A stretch of DNA of 43,175 nt from NCBI GenBank assembly GCA_031278605.1, contig JAITKB010000112.1, forward strand, positions 1 through 43,175, read 5' to 3'. The position numbers and the translations under genes are program-made. Positions 16,480-24,865 of this stretch are shown here, one piece after another (position 1 is the first letter of the stretch; every line of letters starts with the position of its first letter). The notes under the pieces were generated by a model. The model was not told the origin of the DNA and did no database searches. It worked only from the letters and a program-made list of their open reading frames with translations. This DNA is from Tannerellaceae bacterium (GTDB lineage: Bacteria > Bacteroidota > Bacteroidia > Bacteroidales > Tannerellaceae).

Positions 16480-17616
16480 TTAGAAGCCCAGGCAGAGGCA
16501 ATAGGGTTCGAAGGCATAGGCGCCGTTGCCCGTTGAAACAACATCCCCTATGCCGGGAAATGCAATGTGCATCCCGGCTATGGGGATATTTTTTTCCGCC
16601 ACATAAGCCAGAAGGCGTTTGCGGGTTTCGACCGACTGCACCGGGTCGCTGTCGCGGGCGTAGGTAACCTCCGGGCAGGGCATCTGGATGCGCATCGCAT
16701 GGGTTACATCGCCCCAGATCAGCAAACGCGAGCCCTCCGATTCCAACAAATAAGCCGTATGGCCCGGCGTATGCCCGTAGGCGGCAATGCCCCGGATGCC
16801 GGGCAAAAGGGGAGAAGGAGCCTCAGCCGCCGGGTCGGCTTCGGGAAGGAAAAGATGCAGCCTGTCTTTGTAGGCGGCAATCACCTTACGTGCCTGCAAA
16901 AAGCCGTTGCGTCGGTCGGGCAAAGCCTGCATAGCCCGGTCGCTCATCCAAAAATCGTATTCCGGCTGCGACAGGTAAACCTCAGCCTGGGGAAAAGCGA
17001 TGGTGTCGTTGCTCAAAAGACCCCCGATATGGTCGCCGTGCATGTGGGTCAGCAGAACGACGTGGATGTCTTCCGCACCAAGCTCAAGCGAACGGAGGTG
17101 ATCCGACAACTTCCGTCCGTAGCCGGCGTCTACAAGTATGTTCTTATCCGGCGTCCGCACCAGAAAGGCATTGACGGCGCTGGGGTAGACGCTGTCGGGC
17201 AGATAGGTTTGAATCATCCGGGGCGTGGCTCCGGTCAGTGCGTCGATTCGTCCGGAGCGTTGTTCTTCGGAAAGCACGGAGACCTGTGCATATCCGATAT
17301 CGAAGCTCATCACAAGCTGCTCGCCGGAGTTTTGCGCCATCGCCAGGCCTCCCGGAAGAAGAACCATAAAGACAAGAACAGACAAAACAAATTTCAACCC
17401 AGCCTTATCCTTGGGATTCTCCGGCTTTTTGCACGTACAGTCGCAGTTGCAGTCACAGTTGCAATTACAGTCGCAGGAACTGTCGCCGTGGCAGTCGCAC
17501 CGGCAGGTTTCACCCTTACATTCGCAAAGGCACCCTCCGACTCTGAGTTCGGAGGCGTCCTTTATGTTTTTCAGCATTGCGCCAATGTCTTTTTGTTTGA
17601 TGGGAGTTAGCATCAT
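16480..17616 (-). CDS. Metallo-beta-lactamase-fold hydrolase with Cys-rich N-terminal extension
   Basis: 378 residues. The MBL core is clear: 'LVDAGYG' and the metal site H191-M-H193-G-D195-H196, with later 'GHTPGHT' and 'IWGDVTH'. In front lies an odd extension: a short helix, then 'ELRVGGC', then 14 cysteines between residues 29 and 62, mostly alternating (C-D-C-N-C-N-C). A typical signal peptide follows at about 74-95 ('LKFVLSVLVFMVLLPGGLAMAQ' region). Leu74 is encoded by TTG (17397-17395), so an internal start giving a normal secreted MBL protein is conceivable. The gene follows the aldo/keto reductase by 11 bases. Substrate unknown. The extension looks like a metal-binding or RiPP-like segment fused to the enzyme. 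Confidence 0.8.
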   Translation of the reverse strand: MMLTPIKQKDIGAMLKNIKDASELRVGGCLCECKGETCRCDCHGDSSCDCNCNCDCNCDCTCKKPENPKDKAGLKFVLSVLVFMVLLPGGLAMAQNSGEQLVMSFDIGYAQVSVLSEEQRSGRIDALTGATPRMIQTYLPDSVYPSAVNAFLVRTPDKNILVDAGYGRKLSDHLRSLELGAEDIHVVLLTHMHGDHIGGLLSNDTIAFPQAEVYLSQPEYDFWMSDRAMQALPDRRNGFLQARKVIAAYKDRLHLFLPEADPAAEAPSPLLPGIRGIAAYGHTPGHTAYLLESEGSRLLIWGDVTHAMRIQMPCPEVTYARDSDPVQSVETRKRLLAYVAEKNIPIAGMHIAFPGIGDVVSTGNGAYAFEPYCLCLGF

Positions 17617-17627
17617 GTCGGGAGGAT

Positions 17628-18470
17628 TTAAAAATCAATTTTGTCCGGATGTAAGCCCGATCCGCCCATATAGGGAAGGCTGTTGATCGCCTGCATATCT
17701 GCCTCGGAGAGAGAGAAGCCAAACACGTCTGCGTTTTCAAGAATACGTTGCGGGGTGACGGATTTAGGCAAAGGCAAAGTCCCGTTTTGCAGACACCAGC
17801 GGATGCACACTTGGGCGACGGAAACGCCATAACGCCCGGCAATTTCCTTGAGTTGCGGATTTTCCAGCAAACATCCCGAACCCAACGGACTCCAGGCTTC
17901 CACTACGATCTGATGCGTTCGGCAAAAAGCCAGAGTCTCGGCCTGCATATAGCCCGGATGAAACTCTATCTGATTGACCGACGGCAGAATCTCAGCCGTA
18001 TGCAGCAAAGACTCCAGATGGTGGGTGAGGAAATTACTTACTCCGATGCTTCTTACCCGTCCGTCCCGGTACAATGTCTCGAAAGCCCGCCAGGTATCGG
18101 CATTGAGCTGTTCCCAACCGGCTTTATTGGCAGGCCAATGTATCAGGTACAGGTCAACGTATTTGAGATTCAACTTCCGGAGGCTTTCCTCGAAAGCCTT
18201 CAAGGTCGGTTCGTATCCCCGTTTCGTGTTCCATAACTTGGTGGTAACAAACACCTCGCTTCGCTCTATGCCCGATTGGGCAATGCCTTGCCCTACACTT
18301 TCTTCGTTCCGGTATATATCCGCCGTATCAATGTGGCGGTATCCGACCTCGATGGCATATTTTACGGCATCCACGGCTATCGGCCCTTCGGGTGTTTGCC
18401 AGGTGCCGAATCCTATACAAGGGATTTCAATCCCATGGTTGGTTTTAAAAGTCTCGTTTGATGATTTCAT
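17628..18470 (-). CDS. Aldo/keto reductase (2,5-diketo-D-gluconate reductase-like)
   Basis: 280 residues of a complete aldo/keto reductase barrel. Catalytic residues are visible: D48 and Y53 in 'HIDTADIYRNE', the lysine in 'FVTTKLWN' and the histidine in 'LYLIHWP'. The C-terminal 'PLPKSVTPQRILENADVFGF' is the usual NADPH-binding segment. It reduces small carbonyl compounds in the cytoplasm; the specific substrate cannot be read. First gene of a two-gene operon with the MBL protein. ATG 18470 lies about 34 bases after a TACCTTTG -7 element. Confidence 0.9.
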   Translation of the reverse strand: MKSSNETFKTNHGIEIPCIGFGTWQTPEGPIAVDAVKYAIEVGYRHIDTADIYRNEESVGQGIAQSGIERSEVFVTTKLWNTKRGYEPTLKAFEESLRKLNLKYVDLYLIHWPANKAGWEQLNADTWRAFETLYRDGRVRSIGVSNFLTHHLESLLHTAEILPSVNQIEFHPGYMQAETLAFCRTHQIVVEAWSPLGSGCLLENPQLKEIAGRYGVSVAQVCIRWCLQNGTLPLPKSVTPQRILENADVFGFSLSEADMQAINSLPYMGGSGLHPDKIDF

Positions 18471-18503
18471 ATCTGATGTATTGTTAGATTTCGTTAGATT
18501 TCA

Positions 18504-18511
18504 CAAAGGTA
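18504..18511 (-). promoter_or_regulatory. -7 element for the aldo/keto reductase operon
   Basis: On the minus strand the sequence is TACCTTTG, an exact TAnnTTTG match, with the ATG about 34 bases downstream. A good -33 TTTG at the right distance is not evident, so only the -7 box is called. Confidence 0.45.
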
Positions 18512-18648
18512 TTGAAAATAAACCGGGAAACCCTTTCGGGCGCCGGGCAGATAAAAAGCCGTCTTTCGCGATTAATCCTGTTTTTTCGTCGCGCTTGTTC
18601 CTAAGAAATTCAGCCGGCCCTTCGGAGGATGTTTTTTTAAAAGAACTG

Positions 18649-18679
18649 TTTGCTCGTTTTGTGAAATCCTATATCTTCG
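18649..18679 (+). promoter_or_regulatory. Bacteroidota promoter for the 18716 gene
   Basis: TTTG at 18649-18652, a 19-base spacer, then TATCTTCG at 18672-18679 (one mismatch to TAnnTTTG). The ATG follows 36 bases later at 18716. Spacing and sequence fit the Bacteroidota sigma-A consensus. Confidence 0.6.
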
Positions 18680-18715
18680 CAACGAAATCACTTTTTATCA
18701 CCTAATTCAATTACA

Positions 18716-19498
18716 ATGGGAATGCAATTATTGAGATTTACTGTTTATAAGTTACAAAACAAGGATTGGTTTCGGTTTCATACGGAATTTGGAGATTTCG
18801 TCATGCTCTGTGGGACGGATGTGTTGGAGATAACACGTCTTTATCCTCCCTACCGGATGTTGTACAAGGAGGCCGACCGCTTGTTTGATATGCTGCGCAA
18901 TCAGCCTACGGATGCTGACATCGCTTTCGCCCTTCGTCAGCGGGACGGGGTATTTCTGGGCTTGCGGGATACGGTAAAGTTTCTGCAAAAGGATCCGGAT
19001 ACGGAAAAGCAGTTTGCCGCCCTGAAGACGTATGCCGTAATCGACAAGTATACCGACATCGTCCGCAAGGGAAGCCCGGAGGAGAAAACAGCCGCCGCAG
19101 ATGCGCTGCTGCACGACCTCATGCCCGACAAAGGAGTTATCGACCTGTCGCCCGAATTGCACCTTTTGGAACTCAACGGCTGGCTGGCCGACCTGGAAGC
19201 TATCCATATCACATGCAAACAATCGCAAGCCGACAATGAAAAAGATAAAGACACCTCCGAGGCGGAACACTTAAAGCAGGTGCGTACGCAAATGGATCAT
19301 TACTATACAAATATGATGAATGTGATAGACGCCAGGCTGCTAACGGTAAATTGCGACACGGAACACGCAACTTCGGACGAAAAATTATTACGCTTTGCCA
19401 ATGACCTCAATCACTGCATCACACGCTACAAAGCAATCCTGAAAAGAAAAACCGGATACGGAATGAAGAAAAAAGACCGGATGGACAGAAGCGCCTAA
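18716..19498 (+). CDS. Uncharacterised protein, probably DUF6261 family
   Basis: 260 residues, soluble, mostly helical, no signal peptide or membrane segment. It has the general look of the Bacteroidota-restricted DUF6261 proteins: an N-terminal 'FTVYKLQNKDWFRFHTEFGDF', long helices, a charged linker near 180-195 and a C-terminal helical pair ending in basic residues. No catalytic motif is visible. It has its own promoter (18649-18679) and is separated by 193 bases and another promoter from the polyketide operon, so it is probably unrelated to it. The family call is from memory of sequence style. Confidence 0.6.
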   Translation: MGMQLLRFTVYKLQNKDWFRFHTEFGDFVMLCGTDVLEITRLYPPYRMLYKEADRLFDMLRNQPTDADIAFALRQRDGVFLGLRDTVKFLQKDPDTEKQFAALKTYAVIDKYTDIVRKGSPEEKTAAADALLHDLMPDKGVIDLSPELHLLELNGWLADLEAIHITCKQSQADNEKDKDTSEAEHLKQVRTQMDHYYTNMMNVIDARLLTVNCDTEHATSDEKLLRFANDLNHCITRYKAILKRKTGYGMKKKDRMDRSA

Positions 19499-19602
19499 GG
19501 CATAAGGCGGCAAAAAAACCTTGAATACATTTATTTTTCCTCCGCCACAGGCTATGCAAGTTTGACGCAACCCTCTTGCCGTATATCCGGCAAACAATGG
19601 GA

Positions 19603-19634
19603 TTTGTAGAATTAATGGGCTTTGATTACTTTTG
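19603..19634 (+). promoter_or_regulatory. Bacteroidota consensus promoter of the polyketide/lipid operon
   Basis: TTTG at 19603-19606, a 20-base spacer, then TACTTTTG at 19627-19634, an exact TAnnTTTG match. The first gene (acyl carrier protein) starts 57 bases downstream at 19692, leaving an AT-rich 5' leader. It is the only strong promoter I see before the 21-gene run ending at 42901. Confidence 0.75.
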
Positions 19635-19691
19635 CAGGCAAAGAAATAAACCCATATTCATATTCATATTATATATATTTATCCTAATGTC

Positions 19692-19940
19692 ATGAAGCGA
19701 GAAGAAATAGACGAAATTGTAAAGAAATTCTTAATCGAAGAAATAGAAGTAGAGGAAGATGTACTCGTGCCGGAAGCACAACTGAAAGAGGATTTAGGTA
19801 TAGACAGCCTCGATTTTGTAGATATTGTTGTAATAGTAGAACGTAATTTTGGTTTCAAAATCAAACCGGAAGAAATGGAAGGGGTCCGGACTTTGAAGCA
19901 ATTTTGTGATTATATCGAATCCAAAGCAGGAGATAAATAA
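19692..19940 (+). CDS. Acyl carrier protein
   Basis: 82 residues, acidic. The phosphopantetheine attachment motif 'LGIDSLDFVDI' is intact with Ser39. It carries growing acyl chains as thioesters for the ketosynthases and dehydratases of the operon. It resembles the first ACP of aryl-polyene clusters (ApeE/ApeF type). First gene behind the promoter at 19603. A second ACP lies at 24603, so starter and extender carriers may be separate. Confidence 0.93.
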   Translation: MKREEIDEIVKKFLIEEIEVEEDVLVPEAQLKEDLGIDSLDFVDIVVIVERNFGFKIKPEEMEGVRTLKQFCDYIESKAGDK

Positions 19941-19951
19941 ATAACTACACA

Positions 19952-20854
19952 ATGCAGGAAAGCCCGCAATGGAAAGGGAAAACAGGAGGCGGAGTGTTGG
20001 GTCAACAAGGCCTTATTTTCTTCTTCAAATTCCTGAACCTCAGGATGGGTTACTTTGTGATGACTTTGGTAGTTCCTTTCTACATGCTTTTCTCTTATAC
20101 GAACAGCAAGATCATTTATCAATTCTTTCGCAAGCGAATGGGAGCTACTCCCTGGCGATCATTTGCCGGAACATGCCGTAATCATTACGTTTTCGGACAA
20201 ATTATTTTAGACCGCTTCGTTCTGTTTGCCAAAGGCCAAAGTCCGTTTGAACTCGAAGTGACAGGCAATGAACACTTCACTCGTCTTATCAACGGTGAGA
20301 AAGGCTTTCTCATTGCCGGATCCCATATAGGAAATTTCGAGATTGCCGGGTATCTGCTGCGTCAGGAGAAGAAAAAAATAAACGCCCTGGTGTATGCCGG
20401 CGAAACGGAAACGGTACGTAGGCATCGGGAGAAAATATTAAAGAACAATCACATACACCTGATTCCTGTGATGGATGATATGTCACACCTGTTTGCCGTT
20501 CACACCGCTTTGCGAAACGGCGAAGTGGTGACTATTCCTTCCGACCGTATGCTGGGCTCTCATAAAAGCTTGACGTGTAATTTCCTGAATGGAGAAGCGG
20601 ATTTCCCCATCGGGACCTTCTCGCTGGCTGTGGCGCTGGAGGTTGAAGCGCTCTCCGTTTTTGCGATAAAGACTTCGGATAAGAAGTATACCGTGTATGT
20701 AAAGCCGGTGAAAACAGATGTGCGGGAAGCGGATACAATCACCCGGCAGGAACGGATAGCCGGATATGTCCGTTCGTATGTGAGTGATGTGGAAACAATC
20801 GTTCGACGTTATCCTGAACAATGGTTTAATTACTACGAATTTTGGAAAGCATAA
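19952..20854 (+). CDS. LpxL/HtrB-like lysophospholipid acyltransferase
   Basis: 300 residues. It has a single N-terminal hydrophobic segment (about 33-48) and the acyltransferase motif H125-IGNF-E130 ('GSHIGNFE'), followed by 'ALRNGEVVTIPSDRM'. This is the lipid A biosynthesis acyltransferase superfamily, whose members transfer acyl groups from ACP to a lipid acceptor at the inner membrane. Homologues are regular parts of aryl-polyene and flexirubin-type clusters, where they are thought to attach or modify the acyl chain. It lies 11 bases after the ACP gene, an obvious donor. Acceptor unknown. Confidence 0.85.
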   Translation: MQESPQWKGKTGGGVLGQQGLIFFFKFLNLRMGYFVMTLVVPFYMLFSYTNSKIIYQFFRKRMGATPWRSFAGTCRNHYVFGQIILDRFVLFAKGQSPFELEVTGNEHFTRLINGEKGFLIAGSHIGNFEIAGYLLRQEKKKINALVYAGETETVRRHREKILKNNHIHLIPVMDDMSHLFAVHTALRNGEVVTIPSDRMLGSHKSLTCNFLNGEADFPIGTFSLAVALEVEALSVFAIKTSDKKYTVYVKPVKTDVREADTITRQERIAGYVRSYVSDVETIVRRYPEQWFNYYEFWKA

Positions 20855-20868
20855 AGAGATAATCGTAT

Positions 20869-21957
20869 ATGAAACTATTTCCCTCTTTGGAAAAGAAATA
20901 TTCCACCGAAGAAAAGACGGCGCAGGAAGCACAACGTCTGGCGCACGAGATAGCCTTTGGACCTGTTGTTTTTCAGGTATCCAGACTGATGGTTAAGTTC
21001 GGGATACTGCAACTGTTGCTGGATTCGGAAAAGGGTCTTACCCTCGAAGAGATTGCCGGGAAAACGCCGGCTCTCTCGCGCTATGCCTTGCAGGTATTGC
21101 TGGAATCGTCGCTCACAACCGGTACCGTGTTGCATAAAGAGGGGCGGTTTGAAGCCTCCAAAACCGGCTGGTTCCTGCTAAACGATCCGTTGGTGAGGGT
21201 GAATATGGATTTTAATCACGATGTAAATTATCTGGGATGGTTCTCACTCGAAGAGGCTTTGCTGAAGGGCAAACCGGAGGGGCTGAAGGTTTTTGGCCCC
21301 TGGCCTACGATATACGAGGGTTTGTCTATGTTGCCGGAACGGGTGCAGGACAGTTGGTTGGCCTTCGATCATTTTTATTCCAACCATTCCTTCGACCAAG
21401 CCCTCGACATTGTGTTTGGTTATCACCCCCGCACCTTGCTGGATGTGGGGGGGAATACGGGTTGCTGGGCGATGCGTTGCGTGGCACATGATCCGGAGAT
21501 TCAAGTCACCATTCTGGATCTTCCCGGGCAGATCGAGCTGATGAAGCGGCACACAAGCGAGGTGTGTGGAGCCGGGCGCATCCGGGCTTTTGAAGCCGAT
21601 GTGTTGGATAGAAACACCGCCTTTCCCACCGGATTCGACGCCATTTGGATGAGTCAGTTTCTGGATTGTTTCTCCGAAGAAGAAGTGTGCAGCATCCTTG
21701 GGCGAGCATCCGAAGCGATGCATCCCCACACACGGCTTTTTATCATGGAGACCTTTTGGGACAGGCAACGCTTTGAAACCGCGGCATACTGCCTGACGCA
21801 AATCAGCCTTTACTTTACGGCCCTGGCCAACGGAAACAGCAAAATGTATCATTCCCACGACATGATACGTTGCCTGGAAGCCGTCGGGCTGGAGGTAGAA
21901 AAAATACACGACGGACTGGGAAAAGGACACTCCATACTTATATGCAAAAAGAAGTAA
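20869..21957 (+). CDS. SAM-dependent O-methyltransferase (COMT/acetylserotonin type)
   Basis: 362 residues. A winged-helix dimerisation domain occupies about 25-105 ('GLTLEEIAGKTPALSRYALQ'), as in small-molecule O-methyltransferases. The SAM-binding domain has motif I 'LLDVGGNTG' (190-198), the acidic loop 'VTILDLPGQ' and 'DAIWMSQFLDCFSEEE'. It probably methylates a hydroxyl on an aromatic head group or on a polyketide intermediate. Aryl-polyene head groups can be O-methylated, which fits the context. It lies 14 bases downstream of the acyltransferase gene. Cytoplasmic. Confidence 0.88.
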   Translation: MKLFPSLEKKYSTEEKTAQEAQRLAHEIAFGPVVFQVSRLMVKFGILQLLLDSEKGLTLEEIAGKTPALSRYALQVLLESSLTTGTVLHKEGRFEASKTGWFLLNDPLVRVNMDFNHDVNYLGWFSLEEALLKGKPEGLKVFGPWPTIYEGLSMLPERVQDSWLAFDHFYSNHSFDQALDIVFGYHPRTLLDVGGNTGCWAMRCVAHDPEIQVTILDLPGQIELMKRHTSEVCGAGRIRAFEADVLDRNTAFPTGFDAIWMSQFLDCFSEEEVCSILGRASEAMHPHTRLFIMETFWDRQRFETAAYCLTQISLYFTALANGNSKMYHSHDMIRCLEAVGLEVEKIHDGLGKGHSILICKKK

Positions 21958-21958
21958 G

Positions 21959-22396
21959 ATGCACACGACCGATGTCAACATGGCGGAACTTTTGCCCCAG
22001 CGTCCCCCTTTTATCCTGGTAGATCGCCTGATAGCTTTCGATGCGGAGTGCGTGCAAACCGCTCTCAGGATATGCAGGGAGAATATTTTTTGCGACGGAC
22101 ACTGCCTGAGCGAATCCGGTTTGGTAGAAAACATTGCCCAAACCTGTGCAGCCCGCATGGGATACATTCATAAATATATAGCGAACGATACGGTAAAGAT
22201 AGGCCTCATTGGGGCGATTCGTCGCATGGAGATATTCCGTTTGCCGCGCATCGGCGAGGAAATCACTACACGGGTTACGGTGCGCGAAGAAATCTTCCGG
22301 ATGACCCTTGTAGACGCCCTGGTAACCATAGACGACGAACCAATTGCCCGGGCGGAAATGAAAATATCCATTACCGACATAGAAACGAACGTATGA
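21959..22396 (+). CDS. FabZ/ApeP-like hotdog 3-hydroxyacyl-ACP dehydratase
   Basis: 145 residues with the hotdog pattern 'LLPQRPPFILVDRL' near the N-terminus. The probable catalytic pair is H48 ('CDGHCL') and E57 ('LVENIAQTCAA'), spaced as in FabZ. The short-helix sequence lacks the usual 'FPGxPVMPG', matching the divergent dehydratases of aryl-polyene clusters. It would dehydrate 3-hydroxyacyl-ACP to build conjugated double bonds. ATG 21959 is one base after the previous stop, and its stop overlaps the thioesterase start. A second hotdog domain is fused to the glycosyltransferase at 28649. Confidence 0.82.
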   Translation: MHTTDVNMAELLPQRPPFILVDRLIAFDAECVQTALRICRENIFCDGHCLSESGLVENIAQTCAARMGYIHKYIANDTVKIGLIGAIRRMEIFRLPRIGEEITTRVTVREEIFRMTLVDALVTIDDEPIARAEMKISITDIETNV

Positions 22397-22824
22397 AAAC
22401 ATTCGCTATCCGCTTGGAAGCATCGAAGGAGATAAACATCCGCTTCAGCGAAGTAGATTCGATGAATTTTGTGTGGCACGGCGCCTACGCCCTTTACCTG
22501 GAGGACGCACGCGAAACCTTTGGCAACCGGTACGGCTTAGGCTACCTGGATATATTTGCCAACGGATACTATGCTCCTTTGGTTGATTTGAGCATCAGCT
22601 ACAAGAAACCCCTTGTTTACGGGACCAAGGCGCAGGTGGAAATCGTGTATCGTCCCACGGAAGCGGCCAAGATCCTGTTCGACTACCGGATCTGTAACCT
22701 CAGTGACCGGTCGCTGATAGCCACCGCCTCCACCGTTCAGGTCTTTTTGGACAAAAACTATCAGTTGGTGTGGGGGAATCCCCCTTTTTACGAAGCATGG
22801 AAACAGAAAATGGGACTGCTGTAA
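22393..22824 (+). CDS. 4HBT-type hotdog acyl thioesterase
   Basis: 143 residues. The 4-hydroxybenzoyl-CoA-thioesterase/YbgC signature is present as 'IRFSEVDSMNFVWHGAYALYLEDAR', with the nucleophile-activating D22 and H29 nearby. It hydrolyses acyl-ACP or acyl-CoA thioesters; in aryl-polyene clusters the matching thioesterase (ApeK) is an accessory protein. It is coupled to the dehydratase by an ATGA overlap. Substrate specificity is not readable. Confidence 0.87.
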   Translation: MKTFAIRLEASKEINIRFSEVDSMNFVWHGAYALYLEDARETFGNRYGLGYLDIFANGYYAPLVDLSISYKKPLVYGTKAQVEIVYRPTEAAKILFDYRICNLSDRSLIATASTVQVFLDKNYQLVWGNPPFYEAWKQKMGLL

Positions 22825-22826
22825 TC

Positions 22827-23978
22827 ATGATACCCATAGGCGATAATATCCTGTCCTCTTTGGGATTCAGCACGGCGGAAAATTACCGTGCCGTGCAATC
22901 CGGTCGCACCGGCCTTTGCTTTTACGAAGCCTATCCGGGCATTTCCGAACCCATCGTGGCCTCGTGCATAGACCGGACGCGCTTGGACGACTGTTTTTCG
23001 GCTGCTGGCGGAAACCCCTTGGAATATACTCCGCTGGAGCGGGCGGCTCTGCTGTCGGTTACCTTCGCGGCGGAACAGGCCGGCATAGACCTTGCCGCCC
23101 CGGAGGTGCTGTTTGTGTTTTCCTCCACCAAAGGGAATATCCATCTGCTGGAGGAAGGAGCGGAGGCCCGTAGCGACTCCCGTCTGTATTTATGGCATAC
23201 CGCCGGGCGGATTGCCCGGTACTTTCGCAATGCGAACGAACCCGTTGTGGTGTCGAACGCTTGCATATCGGGAGCTTGTGCACAGATAGCCGCCATGCGC
23301 GAATTAGCCGCCGGGCGCTTCACCTGCGCCGTGGTGGTCGGCGTGGATCTGTTGTCGAGGTTTATCCTCTCCGGCTTCCTGTCGCTCAAAGCCCTTTCGC
23401 CGGCCCCTTGCCGCCCGTTCGATAGCGAACGAAACGGACTGAACCTGGGAGAAGCGGCCTCTACCATCATTTACCGGAAGGTCCGCGAGGAGGATTCCCC
23501 ACAGGGCGTCTCGCTGGTGGAGGGGGCGATTCGCAACGATGCCAACCACATCTCCGGCCCGTCGCGAACCGGCGAAGGCTGTTTCCGCGCCCTGCAAGCC
23601 GTCCTGAAGGACCATTCGCCGGACGACCTGGCCTTTATTTGCGCCCACGCTACGGCTACGGCCTACAACGACCGTATGGAAACGATCGCCCTTACACGTG
23701 CCGGACTACACCAAAAACCGGTTAATGGCCTCAAGGGTTACTTCGGCCACACCCTGGGCGCTGCAGGCATCCTGGAGAGCATCCTCACCATCCGCGCTTT
23801 ACAGGACGGGGTGATCCTCCCCACTTTTGGATTCACTCGGGGCGATACGGATTATCCCCTTGCGGTAACCAACCGGATGGGCTATACGCAAAAGACCTGC
23901 GCCCTGAAGATGCTTTCCGGCTTTGGGGGATGCAATGCCGCGTTGTTGTTCAGGAAAATCACCCGACACGCCTCATGA
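22827..23978 (+). CDS. Beta-ketoacyl synthase, catalytically complete
   Basis: 383 residues from ATG 22827, two bases after the thioesterase stop; an in-frame ATG at 22797 is possible. It is a thiolase-fold ketosynthase with nucleophile C146 ('SNACISGACAQ'), H274 ('CAHATATAYND') and H308 ('KGYFGHTLGAAG'). The initial motif is somewhat divergent from FabF, as in the ApeR-type ketosynthases of aryl-polyene clusters. It should catalyse decarboxylative condensation of malonyl-ACP with an acyl primer, possibly the first, aromatic-primed round. Its neighbour at 23975 is a degenerate ketosynthase-like protein that may be its partner. Confidence 0.87.
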   Translation: MIPIGDNILSSLGFSTAENYRAVQSGRTGLCFYEAYPGISEPIVASCIDRTRLDDCFSAAGGNPLEYTPLERAALLSVTFAAEQAGIDLAAPEVLFVFSSTKGNIHLLEEGAEARSDSRLYLWHTAGRIARYFRNANEPVVVSNACISGACAQIAAMRELAAGRFTCAVVVGVDLLSRFILSGFLSLKALSPAPCRPFDSERNGLNLGEAASTIIYRKVREEDSPQGVSLVEGAIRNDANHISGPSRTGEGCFRALQAVLKDHSPDDLAFICAHATATAYNDRMETIALTRAGLHQKPVNGLKGYFGHTLGAAGILESILTIRALQDGVILPTFGFTRGDTDYPLAVTNRMGYTQKTCALKMLSGFGGCNAALLFRKITRHAS

Positions 23979-24586
23979 GACCCTTGTACGTTAGAAGAAC
24001 CGCCTGCGTCACCACCCGGGCCGCACGAGTGAATGGGGAGGAGATTCCCGTTGTCGCCACCTCGGATCCTTTCCTCACCGCCCTTTACCGCAGGCTTGGG
24101 ATTGATTACCCCAGATTTTTCAAGATGGACGGCTTGTCCAAGCTTGGATTCCTGGCCTCCGAGTTGCTCTTTTGGGGCGACGCTTCGCGCTTTTTGCCCC
24201 GTGAGGATTGCGCCGTGATCTGTTTCAGCCGCACTTCCTCGCTGGATACCGACCGACGCTACCAGGCAAGCATGCGCGATTACCCAAGTCCCTCGCTCTT
24301 TGTCTATACGTTACCTAACATCGTGACGGCCGAGATAGCCATCCGGAACAAACTCTACGGGGAAACCTCGGTTTATATCTGCGAAACATACAACCCCCAT
24401 CAGATTTTCCGGACGATCCGTAACACCTTTGCCCACCAACCCCTCCGTTCGGCGCTGGCGGGATGGACGGAATACGACGGAGACACCGGCGAAGCCTTCC
24501 TGATGCAAATAGAAACCCAGGCTGCTTCGGCATCTGAGCCGCTGCTCTCCGCCGGATTTTTAACAACAGCGAAACATAACCTCTAA
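23975..24586 (+). CDS. Degenerate ketosynthase-like protein (PF13723 type)
   Basis: 203 residues from ATG 23975, which overlaps the ketosynthase stop as ATGA; the frame also opens further left but without a coupled start. It matches the short beta-ketoacyl-synthase N-terminal-like family seen in Bacteroidota polyene clusters ('LSKLGFLASELLF', 'CAVICFSRTSSLDTD', 'YTLPNIVTAEIAIRNKLYGE'). The usual active-site cysteine region reads 'SVYICETYN', with the cysteine out of register and no distal histidines, so it is presumably non-catalytic. A structural partner for a ketosynthase or ACP is likely. It lies directly before the second ACP. Confidence 0.75.
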   Translation: MRPLYVRRTACVTTRAARVNGEEIPVVATSDPFLTALYRRLGIDYPRFFKMDGLSKLGFLASELLFWGDASRFLPREDCAVICFSRTSSLDTDRRYQASMRDYPSPSLFVYTLPNIVTAEIAIRNKLYGETSVYICETYNPHQIFRTIRNTFAHQPLRSALAGWTEYDGDTGEAFLMQIETQAASASEPLLSAGFLTTAKHNL

Positions 24587-24602
24587 AAAATAGACCTGTA
24601 CA

Positions 24603-24860
24603 ATGGATGAATTGATTTTAAAACTGAAAAGAGAAATTATCGACGTATTAAACCTCGAAGAGGTAAGTCCGGAGGATATAGCCACCGACGCTCCCCTCTT
24701 TGGTGAAGGATTGGGTTTGGATTCGATCGACGCCCTTGAGTTGATTGTTCTCATGGAAAAGAACTACGGCATCAAGCTGAAAGACCCTACCCAGGGGCGC
24801 GATCTGTTCAAATCCATTCGCGTGATGGCCGAGTATATCCGGGAGAACAGAACCAAATAA
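24603..24860 (+). CDS. Acyl carrier protein
   Basis: 85 residues with the phosphopantetheine motif 'GLGLDSIDALEL' and Ser41. It is distinct in sequence from the ACP at 19692, matching the paired ACPs of aryl-polyene systems. It lies 5 bases upstream of the FabF-like ketosynthase with which it probably works. Confidence 0.93.
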   Translation: MDELILKLKREIIDVLNLEEVSPEDIATDAPLFGEGLGLDSIDALELIVLMEKNYGIKLKDPTQGRDLFKSIRVMAEYIRENRTK

Positions 24861-24865
24861 GCGCC

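Noticed and set aside
19492-19520. Terminator after the DUF6261-like gene
   Set aside because: Only a 5-bp stem is followed by A's rather than T's on the transcribed strand.
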